Below, piece after piece: positions 1-8,781 of a stretch of DNA of 64,000 nt. Under the pieces are notes generated by a model that did no database searches, had not been told where the DNA came from, and saw only the letters and a program-made list of their open reading frames with translations. Source of the stretch: Hondaea fermentalgiana (Eukaryota > Sar > Bigyra > Thraustochytrida > Thraustochytriidae); assembly GCA_014084085.1 (NCBI GenBank), contig NPFB01000091.1, forward strand, positions 1 to 64,000, written 5' to 3'. The stretch's first letter is position 1, and each line of letters opens with the position of its first letter. The position numbers were made by a program, and so were the translations under genes.

Positions 1-565
1 CGTCGCGGGCGCGGCGGCGCGCGCCCGCGCCTGCCGAGACGTACCTTGCCTGGTTAGTTGGTGATCTGTCCTTTGCTTCCTCTCGCTTTTTTTATTTTAT
101 TATTCGCTGCCGCGGCAGCAGGGGCAGGCAGGGCCGCTGGGTGCAGGCGGGGGTCGCGGCTCCAGCGGTAGTCGCGGTGGGGTGGTGCTAGTGAGGAAGG
201 AATGGGATGTGGTGGGAGCGGGAGAAGACAAGGCAAGACAAGACAAGATCGGGGGGACACTGTATGGATGGAGTGCGAGGGGTGGCGTCGGTTGGTTGGA
301 TTGTGGAAATGTATGAAGTAGTGAAATGACTAGATGTGACGTGACTGTGGAATATAGACTCCGAATAGGGTTGACTGACAGTGAGGGCGACGTGGGAGCC
401 CCAAAATGGCAAAAAGATCGCGCGACGAAGGAGAAGGAGAAAGAACCGAACTTACTGTTGCCGATGCTGCTCCAGTTGCTGTGATATACAGACAGACATA
501 GATACATACAAACAAGCAAACAAGCAAACAAATAGAGACAGACAAAAGGACACGTGGGCGCTCAA
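1..565. other. left-edge non-coding region
   Basis: No convincing gene lies here. The first 60 bases are extremely GC-rich. On the minus strand a strong splice-donor-like sequence, CAAG followed by GTACGT, lies at 48-39, so an exon of a gene running off the left edge is possible but unproven. Short ACAAG and CAAA-type repeats occur near 231-249 and 508-533. The right part is presumably the 3' UTR of the minus-strand NFU1 gene. Confidence 0.4.
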
Positions 566-1363
566 TCACCCCGTCCAGGACTCGCCATAGTCAGAAACGA
601 GATCTTCCTCGTCAAAGACCTGCTCGACCTCACGGACCTCGTCGATCATGTGCACGAGGAGGTTCTTTACGCTAAAACGAAGCGTCACTGTGGAGCTCGG
701 GCACGAGACGCAGGCGCCGACAAGACGCAGCTTGACTGTCCCTGTTTCCGCATCAAAGCCGCGGTACTCGACATCGCCGCCGTCCATGAGCAGATTCGGC
801 CTTATTCGTTCATCGAGGATCTCCTTGATAAGGCTCTCCACCTCGTCGTCAGCGTCAGCGTCATCCTGAGCGTCATCGACGGCAGACTCTGCCTTGCTTT
901 GCTCCTCTCCCTTCTGGTCATTGTCGTCGCCGTCGTCAACGACCGCACTTTCCGCGTAGACGGCCTTCCACTTCTCATCGCCGAGGTCGCGCTCCAGCGC
1001 TGCGCCGATGGCCTCCGCGAAGGCGTCCCACGCCTCGTCGTCCTCGACGTCGTCGCGCACCGTCACCGACACGAAGTCGTCCGTGACGAGGGCATTCGAG
1101 AGCGGCCCGACGCCGCTGTTCTGCAGCTCGCGCACGATGGACGGCGCCGCGAGCTTGTGCGCGAGGGCGGCGGCCTCGCTCGCCGGCCCCACCTGCACCG
1201 AGGTCGCCGCGGCGCGCGGCCGCAGCAGGCGGAGTCTGCCGTCGGCCGGCGTGAACTTCATGCTCCGCGGGTTCGGGGTCGCCTCGCGCAGCATCTCGAA
1301 GGTGGACACCCTGCGCGCCGCCGCGGGCCCGCGCCACGCCGCCGCCGCCGCGCGCGCCAGCAT
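566..1363 (-). CDS. NFU1: NFU1-like iron-sulfur cluster scaffold protein, mitochondrial
   Basis: A 265-residue protein read from an ATG at 1363. The first ~20 residues are Ala/Arg-rich with no acidic residues, as in a mitochondrial presequence. Residues ~22-140 match the Nfu N-terminal domain (TPNPRSMKF is its hallmark start). An acidic linker (~145-183) leads to the NifU-type C-terminal domain with LLMDGGDVEY and the cluster-binding pair Cys218 and Cys221 (CVSC). In this family the domain carries a [4Fe-4S] cluster delivered to mitochondrial apo-proteins such as lipoate synthase and respiratory enzymes. Length and domain order are those of eukaryotic NFU1 (around 250 residues). The gene is divergent from NAA35 with about 300 bases between start codons. 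The acidic linker is longer than usual. Confidence 0.93.
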   Translation of the reverse strand: MLARAAAAAWRGPAAARRVSTFEMLREATPNPRSMKFTPADGRLRLLRPRAAATSVQVGPASEAAALAHKLAAPSIVRELQNSGVGPLSNALVTDDFVSVTVRDDVEDDEAWDAFAEAIGAALERDLGDEKWKAVYAESAVVDDGDDNDQKGEEQSKAESAVDDAQDDADADDEVESLIKEILDERIRPNLLMDGGDVEYRGFDAETGTVKLRLVGACVSCPSSTVTLRFSVKNLLVHMIDEVREVEQVFDEEDLVSDYGESWTG

Positions 1364-1466
1364 CGTCCCGCGCCACGCCGCCCGCGGGCGGGGCCGTGCG
1401 TCGCGAGGGATGGAGGTCTGTCTGTCTGCCTGCGCGGTCCCGCGATCTCGAGCAGGTTTTCGAAAG

Positions 1467-1510
1467 CCTCGTTTGAAAACCTCGTTTGAAATCCTCGCCT
1501 CGTTTGAAAA
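1467..1510. repeat. three copies of CCTCGTTTGAAAA in the NFU1/NAA35 divergent promoter
   Basis: Near-identical 13-base units lie at 1467-1479, 1480-1492 and 1498-1510, the last two separated by CCTCG. They sit in the only spacer between two divergent genes. The TTTGAA core is the same hexamer that forms the tandem tract at 8351-8406. Confidence 0.75.
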
Positions 1511-1671
1511 CGTGGACGAGGAGAGGGCGAGGACGCCGAGATGATGCAGCCGCCGCGGAGCAGACCGCCATCGACCGCGCCGACCCCGCGCGCCGCGACC
1601 GGCTGCGCGACCTGGCGGGCGAGCTCGAGGCGCGGGAGCGGACGGCGAGCGCGCGCGCGCGGCGGCGGCGG

Positions 1672-4005
1672 ATGATGATGGAGGGCAAGATGGATGGCGG
1701 CGAGGGCGAGGGCGGCGAGGGCGAGCGCGGGCGCTGGCAGGACGCGACGGCGGAGGTGGGCGCCCTGTGCGAGGCGCTCGGGCTGGGCGGCATGGTCATG
1801 CGGGAGGGGTTCACGCTGCAGGAGAGCATGAACGCGCTGGAGCTCATGTCCCCCAAGATGGACACCGGCATGAACGCGGACGCCTACGAGGACCTCGCGC
1901 ACAGGCTCGCAAAGGGGAAGATCCGCGTCCCCGTGGAGAGCCTCGAGGAGCTCGACTGGGTCGCGGCCCAAGTGCTCATCAGGGAGCTCGCTTGGCACGA
2001 CGGACACTTGCTGGCCGCATCGGTCTACGCATGCGCGCATCTCTGCCCTCAAACCCAGAGCCTGCTCAAGCCCTTTGTCAGAGATCTCTTCAAGCGCTGG
2101 CAGGACCAGCAGCCCGACACCCCCGCCCCCGCGAGCAAATCCGAAAAGAGATCTGCCACCGCGAACACCGCCAAAGATACAAGTCAACCCTTTGCTCTGC
2201 TCGAGGATGACACCGACGAGGTCGTGCTCGCCTCGGTATCCTTCGTACTGTTCACGAGCATCATCAAGTCTTGCGGAGTCGCTAGGCTCTGCATCCGTCG
2301 CGGTGACATTTACGAGGAAGAAGACTGGTCTTCCCAGACCTTTGGACTTCCTCTGGGCGAAAACTCCGATGTACCGGGCACGTTGGAAATGATCAACTTT
2401 GCGCAGGACGTCTTGCGCGCCGCGCAGGCCTCGGGCCGCAAAGCATTTGCAGGCAAGTGTGAGCGCATTGCCCAGCACTTGCTCTTTCGGGCTCTGTACC
2501 TGCAGGCCCTCCATGAAATGCTGCGGCCCAACATCGAGGGATGGTCGACGGCCGAGAAACTCTGGGCTCAAATGGCCGAACTGGTGCCCGTCGTCGGCCC
2601 CGCGAGCGTCTCCGACATCGAGCCGCAGGAACGGTGGAAGGCGGCTTTTGATGCAGACATTCACCGCAAGCTTTTGGCGTCCGCTCCACCGCGCGCCGGC
2701 CCTACGTGCGAGACAGCTCCAGCGCAGCTCGCCTTTGCCAACTTTATTGCAGACATGCAAACGGCGTGCGCGCTGCGCAACACGGACACCCTCTTTGCCA
2801 TGTACAATGCGCTCATGCGATTCTCCCGTCGCACGCCAAGCATTGTCGTGCGATCTCTCGTCATGCTCATGCTCTACTGCGAGAACGAGCTGGCCATGGG
2901 CCGCATCGCTTACGAAGGATGGATTATGGACGATCTCCAGGCGTACGGCGTCCCCGTGCACCTCCGGGAAACCGAAGAGTGCAGAAACTATGCCAAGTTT
3001 GCTGTCAAGCATATGTACGACGTGCTTCGCATGCTGCTCGCGAACCGGGCGCGTCAGCGTCGTAATATTGCCAACCTGCTGCCGGACTGGGCCGCCATGC
3101 AGCAAGAGGCCGAGCTCTATGACCACATGGCCTTTGTCAAGGCCAACCCGAGCTTGCCTCGTCTTGAGGACATGACGCGGGAACAGCTGCGCGAGAACAT
3201 GCACTTTTACATGGGCAGCTGGGCCACGGAGTGGACGATCCGCTTGATGTTGCACCATCTCACTCTCGGCTTCGAGCTCGACCTCTACAACATTAACGAG
3301 TATGCGGCTGTGTTTTGGTATGGCCAGGATCTCATGGCGCGCTTTTTGGCAAACCGCGACGAGACCACCAAGTTCAACATGGAGCTCCTCAACCGGCTCA
3401 CGCGCTCTGCGGAAGACTCTTCGCTCCCTAAAAAGGCGCAGCGTTCCGCCGCTGCCCGCTGCGTCGGTCTTCGCAAGCTCATCGGCGAGCAAAAGACCAA
3501 CATTGCTCTCGTCAAAGAACGTCTCTGTGTCGAGGTGGAGCGTCTTTGTCTTGATGGCCTCTTGCGCTTTGTCATTGGCCTTGCCAAGGCGGGCCGTTTC
3601 CCCCCGCCCCAGCTCGAGTTTGGCTCGGACAAGATCCGCTACAATCATCGATTTACGCCCTATAGCTACTTGGCGATGCCCCGCTTCCTCCCGTACGAGT
3701 CGTTTGCGCAAGTCACGAACATGGAAAATTACGAGACGAGGCAGTTGCTCGAGAACGCCGCACTCTTTCTCGAAAAGGCGCGGTCGCTCCTTGCTTCTGC
3801 GATGAAGGCGCCCAACATGACCGATGTGGAAAAGGCCTACTTCAAGGCGCTCTTCAAGGTGGTCATTTCCAATAACGTCAACGTCACACGTGCGCTCGAG
3901 AGCGTCGACAAGCCTTTGCCCGAAGGCGCACGCCCTCACGTCGAGGCGCAATTCCCATCTGCAAAGGACTCGTGCTTCTTTCCTGTTATTGTCAGCAAGG
4001 AGTGA
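1672..4005 (+). CDS. NAA35: NatC N-terminal acetyltransferase auxiliary subunit NAA35/Mak10
   Basis: A 777-residue protein; the human counterpart has about 725. The Mak10 signature, MNALELMSPKMDTGMN, lies at ~53-68 and is the best-conserved stretch of this family. Later matches include RARQRRNI, GFELDLYNINEY and the C-terminal block ending FFPVIV. NAA35 is the large scaffold subunit that holds NAA30 and NAA38 and anchors NatC to ribosomes, where the complex acetylates Met-Leu, Met-Ile and Met-Phe N-termini. The frame stays open upstream to about 1486 but has no ATG there, so the start is the run of ATGs at 1672. That open stretch is charged and could be coding if a non-ATG start or an upstream exon is used. 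Convergent with the FHA/BRCT gene. Confidence 0.93.
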   Translation: MMMEGKMDGGEGEGGEGERGRWQDATAEVGALCEALGLGGMVMREGFTLQESMNALELMSPKMDTGMNADAYEDLAHRLAKGKIRVPVESLEELDWVAAQVLIRELAWHDGHLLAASVYACAHLCPQTQSLLKPFVRDLFKRWQDQQPDTPAPASKSEKRSATANTAKDTSQPFALLEDDTDEVVLASVSFVLFTSIIKSCGVARLCIRRGDIYEEEDWSSQTFGLPLGENSDVPGTLEMINFAQDVLRAAQASGRKAFAGKCERIAQHLLFRALYLQALHEMLRPNIEGWSTAEKLWAQMAELVPVVGPASVSDIEPQERWKAAFDADIHRKLLASAPPRAGPTCETAPAQLAFANFIADMQTACALRNTDTLFAMYNALMRFSRRTPSIVVRSLVMLMLYCENELAMGRIAYEGWIMDDLQAYGVPVHLRETEECRNYAKFAVKHMYDVLRMLLANRARQRRNIANLLPDWAAMQQEAELYDHMAFVKANPSLPRLEDMTREQLRENMHFYMGSWATEWTIRLMLHHLTLGFELDLYNINEYAAVFWYGQDLMARFLANRDETTKFNMELLNRLTRSAEDSSLPKKAQRSAAARCVGLRKLIGEQKTNIALVKERLCVEVERLCLDGLLRFVIGLAKAGRFPPPQLEFGSDKIRYNHRFTPYSYLAMPRFLPYESFAQVTNMENYETRQLLENAALFLEKARSLLASAMKAPNMTDVEKAYFKALFKVVISNNVNVTRALESVDKPLPEGARPHVEAQFPSAKDSCFFPVIVSKE

Positions 4006-4066
4006 GGGCTAGACGCTGTCCATGGAGACGGGTCTTGAAATGGACTGATGGACGCCATCACTTCTA

Positions 4067-4100
4067 ACACCACCACCACCACCACCACCACCACCACCAA
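4067..4100. repeat. (CAC)n microsatellite
   Basis: About 11 tandem CAC triplets lie in the 3' UTR of NAA35, between the stop codon and the candidate poly(A) signal. The orientation is non-coding. Confidence 0.85.
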
Positions 4101-4168
4101 GGACAACAAGAACAACACCTTATCTAATCTTTTCCCTTTTCCCTATAATATTTGGGTTGGGGGGAAAC

Positions 4169-4174
4169 AATAAA
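4169..4174 (+). terminator. candidate poly(A) signal AATAAA for NAA35
   Basis: A perfect AATAAA 164 bases after the NAA35 stop codon and 105 bases before the convergent FHA/BRCT stop. Position and match are the only evidence. Confidence 0.5.
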
Positions 4175-4278
4175 ATCAAGTAAGCAGCCAGGTTTTGCTT
4201 TCCTTTCAATTGTCAGAGTCGGTATACCACACGACCATCATCATCATCATCATCGTCAAGATGAAAATCACCACATCA

Positions 4279-7200
4279 TCATGAATCAAACTCGTAGGCG
4301 ACGAGGCCGCGAGTAAAGTACGAAAAGTCGCGGATAGGCATCTTGACGCCACTGAGCGGGCCAGACCGTTTCGCTTTTCTGGGGTCTTCTTTGCCGCCCA
4401 CGAGGGCAAAGTCCGCCTTGGCAGCGCTCGTCGTCGTCGTGCGCAGTCCAATATTCTTAAACATTGGCATCATTTCCTTAAAGTCCCGGGCAGCGTCCGC
4501 AGTCAAGAACATCATCTTGCCTGCGAGAAGAGGTTCGCTCCGGGCATCGCGTCTGGCAAGGGTCTGCTCAAGGTCGACGGTTTGCGCGAGCTTCTTGTTG
4601 AAGCCTCGCGGCGCATATTCTTCAGTGTTCTTTGCCGGGAAGCGGTTGGTCGCGCTGTCTTGGAGCCAACCGTAATTCACAATGCGAGGGCTCGCCCGAC
4701 CACACAGCGCGAGACACTCGAGAAGTTTGCGCGAGGTCGGGAACTTGGCATCTGCCTCGCCCGTGCCTGCAACGAGGTGCGTCAGGCTCACTGCCGGGTC
4801 ATTCTCTGCAAAAGAGCCACCCATGGCCCCAATGCACTTGAGCGCCCGCTTGCGCTCTGCCTTATCATCCATGTCGATTCCTGTGATTTGCACGCGAACA
4901 TCCCCTGGTAGAATCGGCGCTGCGCTTCGCGCTGCGGACCCCTGTGCAGCCCGTTTGGCCGGCCGCGACATGTCATCGCCAATTTCGTCCCTGGCTGCCT
5001 CAGCAGCGCGCTTGACGCCACCGGCCTGTCGGCGCGTTTTGGCTGGCGCGATTTTTTCAGTCTTCCTCGCCTTGGTCGTCTTCCTTGTGGCCTTTTCCTC
5101 GTGCGCAGGCGATTCTCCGTCGGAAGACTCCGTCTTTCGACGCGTGCTCCGCCGCACGCTATCCGACGAAGACGTCTTGGCTCGCTTCGCCGCAGTTTTC
5201 CTCTCTACGGTTCTTGGTGCTGACTTTCGTGCACTGCGCGTCGCGCGAGGAGTGTTGACTTCCTCTTCCTCCTCTTCTTCTTCTTCTTCTTCTTGATCTT
5301 CGTCATCGGATTTCTCGCTCGCCTTCTCGGTCCCGGCCTTGGCTGCCTTGCGCGTGCTTCTGCGAGGGGTGGTGTCCGGAGCCTTTCCGGTTCGTTTGTC
5401 TGTATTCCGCGTCTTTCGTGGCGTTGCTACGGCATCCGATGACACCTCAACTCGACCCTTTCCCTTCACATCCTTGGCTCTACCCTTTGCGCCGTCGTTC
5501 GAGTCAAAACCCTCTAGATGTTGCCTCGATTCTGCATAGTGCTTTCCGAGGTATGTGATGAAGGCTTCTAGAAGTTTTGCACGGACGCGTTTCCGTGAGA
5601 TTATTTTGGAGGGAACACCATACTCCCGCGTCATCGTGTCCTTGATTTCTTGGAGGTCATCAATATCCATCAACCGCTGCACTTGGGATTCTGTCCAAAA
5701 GTACTGTCGAACTCGCTGCCTTCGCTCCTCCAACGTGGCCTTGCCCTTGGCGCTAAAGTAACCCTCACTATCTGCGATCGCTGTCTTTTCGAGGATGCTC
5801 TGTATGCCTGCTGCATCCATGTCCGAAACGTCTTGAGTACTAGGTCCCCAGTCTTCTTCTTCTTCTCCGCCGCCACCGCCACCAATATCTTCATCTTCGT
5901 CACTTTCTCCAACTTGCACGCGAGCGAGGTCCGGGCTCTGAGCCCCAGATTCAATGTCTTCGTCGTCGTCTTTCTCTTCGTACGAGTCCTTCTTGTTGGG
6001 GAGTTTATCGTCTTGGACATCCTCGTCATTGTCATCGCTCACACTGGCCACGTCACAATCTTGCGTCGCGGCAAGAGCCACAGCGTCCTCTTCGTCAGAG
6101 TCATCGTCGGGACCACTCTCGACGTCATCGACCTCTGACACGCGCTTCTCGTCCATTTGGTCGTTCGTCTTCGTAGCAACTACATCCTTGCTCTTGTCCG
6201 TGCTCTTTGTGTTATCCTTGGTTTCGCCGCTCTCCTTGCTGTCGCTCGGAGCGTTACTTGCGTTGTCCTCGACGTTGACCTTGGCCTGCTTGTCCTCTGT
6301 TGTTCTGTTGACAGCCTCTTCACTAATAGTGCTTTCTCCAGGACCATCGTTTTCTGCGCTCTCGACACTGTTCTCGGTCTCGGCCTGTTTGACATCTGTT
6401 GCGCTGTTCGCAGCATCATACTCGACAGCGTTCGCGGGACTTTCAGCTCTTTCTGAACCGACAACAAGATTCGCTTTGCTCTCGGCTTGCTGCTGCTCAT
6501 CTGGCTTTTCAACTGTATCAGCTGTGAGTTTACTTGAACTGTCCGCTGAATCTTTGCTTTCTTCTTTGTCCATATTGTCAGATGCAGGACCTTCGTCCTT
6601 GGCCTTTTCCGTGCTAGCATCTTGCTTATCGTTGATATTGCCTTCTACATCATTCTTTCCTTCAAAAGCGTCGACCCTTGTCGATTTATCTGACTCGCTG
6701 ACACCTTTGACACTTTCACTTGTATCAGTGCTCTTCACCAGAGTGTTGTCCCCGTTGGTCTTGCTAAGATCCATCGCCCTTGCATCGTCATCACCGTCTG
6801 CACGGTCAGCCGCATCTTTGTCCGTTTCTGGCGCCGGTTGCGTGGACTCGGACTTTGCAACGTCGGATCCAAGTTTGTCCGCGTCACCGGCAGGCTGAGC
6901 AGTTGTTGTCTCAGACGTTGCAGGTTGCTGTTCGCTTTCGGAAGCTGTCGAAACGTCATCTGGGACAATGGTGTCTGGGATATCTTCAGGCGTATCAGGA
7001 ACCTTTTCTGCCTCGTCCTTATCCTCGCTTGGTTGGTCCTCCTTTTCGTGATGGGCATTCTTTTCCTCGTCGTCATTTGCAGATTCTTCATCGGAATCAT
7101 TCATGGCAACTCCCATGAGATTCTCGGACCCTTCGCTCCAGCCATCACCTGGATCGTCGCCAGCTGTGCTCGGAGGGCCCGTAGAGAGAAGCGACTCGCG

Positions 7201-7971
7201 CGTCTTGAGCTTGGTACCCGCTCGAACTGTTTCTGTCCCGGCAACGACGCGCTCTGTGGCTGGCACAGCCGCCGGCGTGGTGGTCTCGCTGGCGTGAAAT
7301 GGGGGCGGGGTGGGTGTGATCGCTGGACGCTGTCGCTCCGTGGGCGGAACACGTGTTGCAGGGGTTGTGGGCGTCATGACGGGTGTCGCAGGCACGCCAG
7401 TGCTCTCATCCTCGAGGACCTGCGTAGCGGGGAGCTCTGGTGACTGGAACTGCACTGATCGGGATGGATTGCGGGCTGCTGGGGTTGATCCCGCCACGCT
7501 GGCGTTCGATCCGTCATGGGATTCGTCGCAAATTTGTGTGGGTGGGAAGTCTGACGATGCCGACGCATTAATCTTCGCTTTGGGCAAGTTGGCAATCTTC
7601 ACGTCTGTGCGAATCTCGCTCTTGGCGAGGAGGTTACAGACCAGTTTGTCTCCGATCGAAAAACTATCTCCGGCCTGGAGCATTGCATTTTTCGACAGCG
7701 GGATCGGTTTGCCATCAGCAAATCGAGCTGGAGAAGCGCTGTTCTCCACGTTTAGAAGAAAGCTTCCGCCTTGAATCACATAAACGCCGAGTCGAAGTTC
7801 TTTGGCGTCGACCTCGTTAAAAAGTGACACAACAACAGCAGGTTCTTCGTCACTTGTTGAAGCGGCCATTTGCGTGTAAGAACCCAGCAAGACGGCCTCT
7901 TGGCTACGTTGCGTGCCGTCAGCCCTTTTCTCCGTGAAGACCGCCATCCCGCTGGCTTCTGAAGGATCCAT
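4279..7971 (-). CDS. FHA and tandem-BRCT nuclear protein, MDC1/checkpoint-adaptor type
   Basis: A 1230-residue protein from the ATG at 7971. Residues ~1-115 look like a forkhead-associated domain: the segment DGKPIPLSKNAMLQAGDSFS has the usual loop before a GD turn. A long acidic, Ser/Thr-rich middle (~130-720) contains scattered TQ and SQ sites, as in ATM/ATR substrates. A folded segment (~730-850, with YFWTESQVQRLMDIDDLQ) is followed by Lys/Arg-rich sequence with a poly-Glu run. The last ~215 residues read as two BRCT repeats; IVNYGWLQDS has the Trp typical of BRCT helix 3. FHA plus tandem BRCT is the architecture of MDC1 and related DNA-damage adaptors, which bind phosphothreonine and phosphoserine marks on damaged chromatin. 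The role is inferred from architecture; the FHA call is weaker than the BRCT call. Confidence 0.75.
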   Translation of the reverse strand: MDPSEASGMAVFTEKRADGTQRSQEAVLLGSYTQMAASTSDEEPAVVVSLFNEVDAKELRLGVYVIQGGSFLLNVENSASPARFADGKPIPLSKNAMLQAGDSFSIGDKLVCNLLAKSEIRTDVKIANLPKAKINASASSDFPPTQICDESHDGSNASVAGSTPAARNPSRSVQFQSPELPATQVLEDESTGVPATPVMTPTTPATRVPPTERQRPAITPTPPPFHASETTTPAAVPATERVVAGTETVRAGTKLKTRESLLSTGPPSTAGDDPGDGWSEGSENLMGVAMNDSDEESANDDEEKNAHHEKEDQPSEDKDEAEKVPDTPEDIPDTIVPDDVSTASESEQQPATSETTTAQPAGDADKLGSDVAKSESTQPAPETDKDAADRADGDDDARAMDLSKTNGDNTLVKSTDTSESVKGVSESDKSTRVDAFEGKNDVEGNINDKQDASTEKAKDEGPASDNMDKEESKDSADSSSKLTADTVEKPDEQQQAESKANLVVGSERAESPANAVEYDAANSATDVKQAETENSVESAENDGPGESTISEEAVNRTTEDKQAKVNVEDNASNAPSDSKESGETKDNTKSTDKSKDVVATKTNDQMDEKRVSEVDDVESGPDDDSDEEDAVALAATQDCDVASVSDDNDEDVQDDKLPNKKDSYEEKDDDEDIESGAQSPDLARVQVGESDEDEDIGGGGGGEEEEDWGPSTQDVSDMDAAGIQSILEKTAIADSEGYFSAKGKATLEERRQRVRQYFWTESQVQRLMDIDDLQEIKDTMTREYGVPSKIISRKRVRAKLLEAFITYLGKHYAESRQHLEGFDSNDGAKGRAKDVKGKGRVEVSSDAVATPRKTRNTDKRTGKAPDTTPRRSTRKAAKAGTEKASEKSDDEDQEEEEEEEEEEEVNTPRATRSARKSAPRTVERKTAAKRAKTSSSDSVRRSTRRKTESSDGESPAHEEKATRKTTKARKTEKIAPAKTRRQAGGVKRAAEAARDEIGDDMSRPAKRAAQGSAARSAAPILPGDVRVQITGIDMDDKAERKRALKCIGAMGGSFAENDPAVSLTHLVAGTGEADAKFPTSRKLLECLALCGRASPRIVNYGWLQDSATNRFPAKNTEEYAPRGFNKKLAQTVDLEQTLARRDARSEPLLAGKMMFLTADAARDFKEMMPMFKNIGLRTTTTSAAKADFALVGGKEDPRKAKRSGPLSGVKMPIRDFSYFTRGLVAYEFDS

Positions 7972-8781
7972 CTTCGACACCAGGATTTGGTTCTCTACTT
8001 CGACCTTTTGTCAGATATCTTGTTCTCCTTCGTTGTCGTAGCTGTCGTTGTTGTTGTTGCCGCTGTTCTCGAAGTAGGGAGTGGGTTATCGAGGGATCCC
8101 GCGGGGCGTCTTCGCCACGCTTGGCGCCGCTTTCACGCCGCCGACCAACCGGCCGACCGACCGTTCGTCCGTCCGTCTCCTGCACGGCGCAAGCCCGAGG
8201 CCGGCCCGGCCCAGCCCGTGTGCAGCGCAGCGCAGCGCAGCGCAACGCAACGCAGCGCAGCGCGGCCGCGACGGCGCTGGGCTTGAGGGTTTGCTTTGCG
8301 CCGCTGCTGGCTGCCTGCCTAGTAGTCGTACTAGGTGGTAGTAGGCGAAATTTGAATTTGAATTTGAATTTGAATTTGAATTTGAATTTGAAGATTTGAA
8401 TTTGAATTTCTTTCTCCATGGTTTGGGGGGGGCAAGTTCAACCATGGCAAGTGTGTTGCACGGCTTTGAATCGCCGTCGATCGAGTGTTTCTCCACTTTC
8501 CTGAATGGGCTTTTCCTCTTTTGGGGCTGTGCGTGCCGCCGCGACGAGACAATGGAGGGAGAGAGGGAGAGCGAGGAGGAGACAGAGACACGCGCGCATC
8601 GCTGGCAGCCAGGAAACGTCGCGAGGTCTCGGGCCCGCGCGGCGCACGCCCCGAGTCCGTCGCGGCGGAGACCGCGCGCGCGCCTCGCTCGCCCCGTTCG
8701 GGCCCCGCGCGGCGGAGTCCCGCGCGCAGTCCAGAGAGGCGCGGAACTTGGAGGGGAAAACCAAGGGACGTCAAGTCAGAC
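7972..8781. other. FHA-BRCT/BDP1 divergent spacer with repeats
   Basis: An 810-base region between two divergent start codons. It holds a GCGCA pentanucleotide run (8224-8263) and the TTTGAA hexamer tract (8351-8406). A frame open into BDP1 exists from about 8485 but lacks ATG. It probably contains both promoters and 5' UTRs. Confidence 0.6.
8351..8410. repeat. (TTTGAA)n hexanucleotide tandem tract
   Basis: Seven perfect TTTGAA units at 8351-8392, a two-base interruption, then two more units and a degenerate end. It lies ~370 bases upstream of the BDP1 ATG and ~380 upstream of the FHA/BRCT ATG. Frames through it give Phe-Lys or Asn-Ser dipeptide runs, which are not real protein. Confidence 0.95.

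Noticed and set aside
1486..1671. 62-codon 5' extension of NAA35
   Set aside because: No ATG in frame before 1672. Kept only as a possibility if a non-ATG start or an upstream exon exists.
1258..3951. Long minus-strand open frame (nearly 900 codons) opposite NAA35
   Set aside because: It is an antisense shadow created by GC-rich codon use in NAA35; it has no domain-like sequence, whereas the plus strand matches NAA35 throughout.
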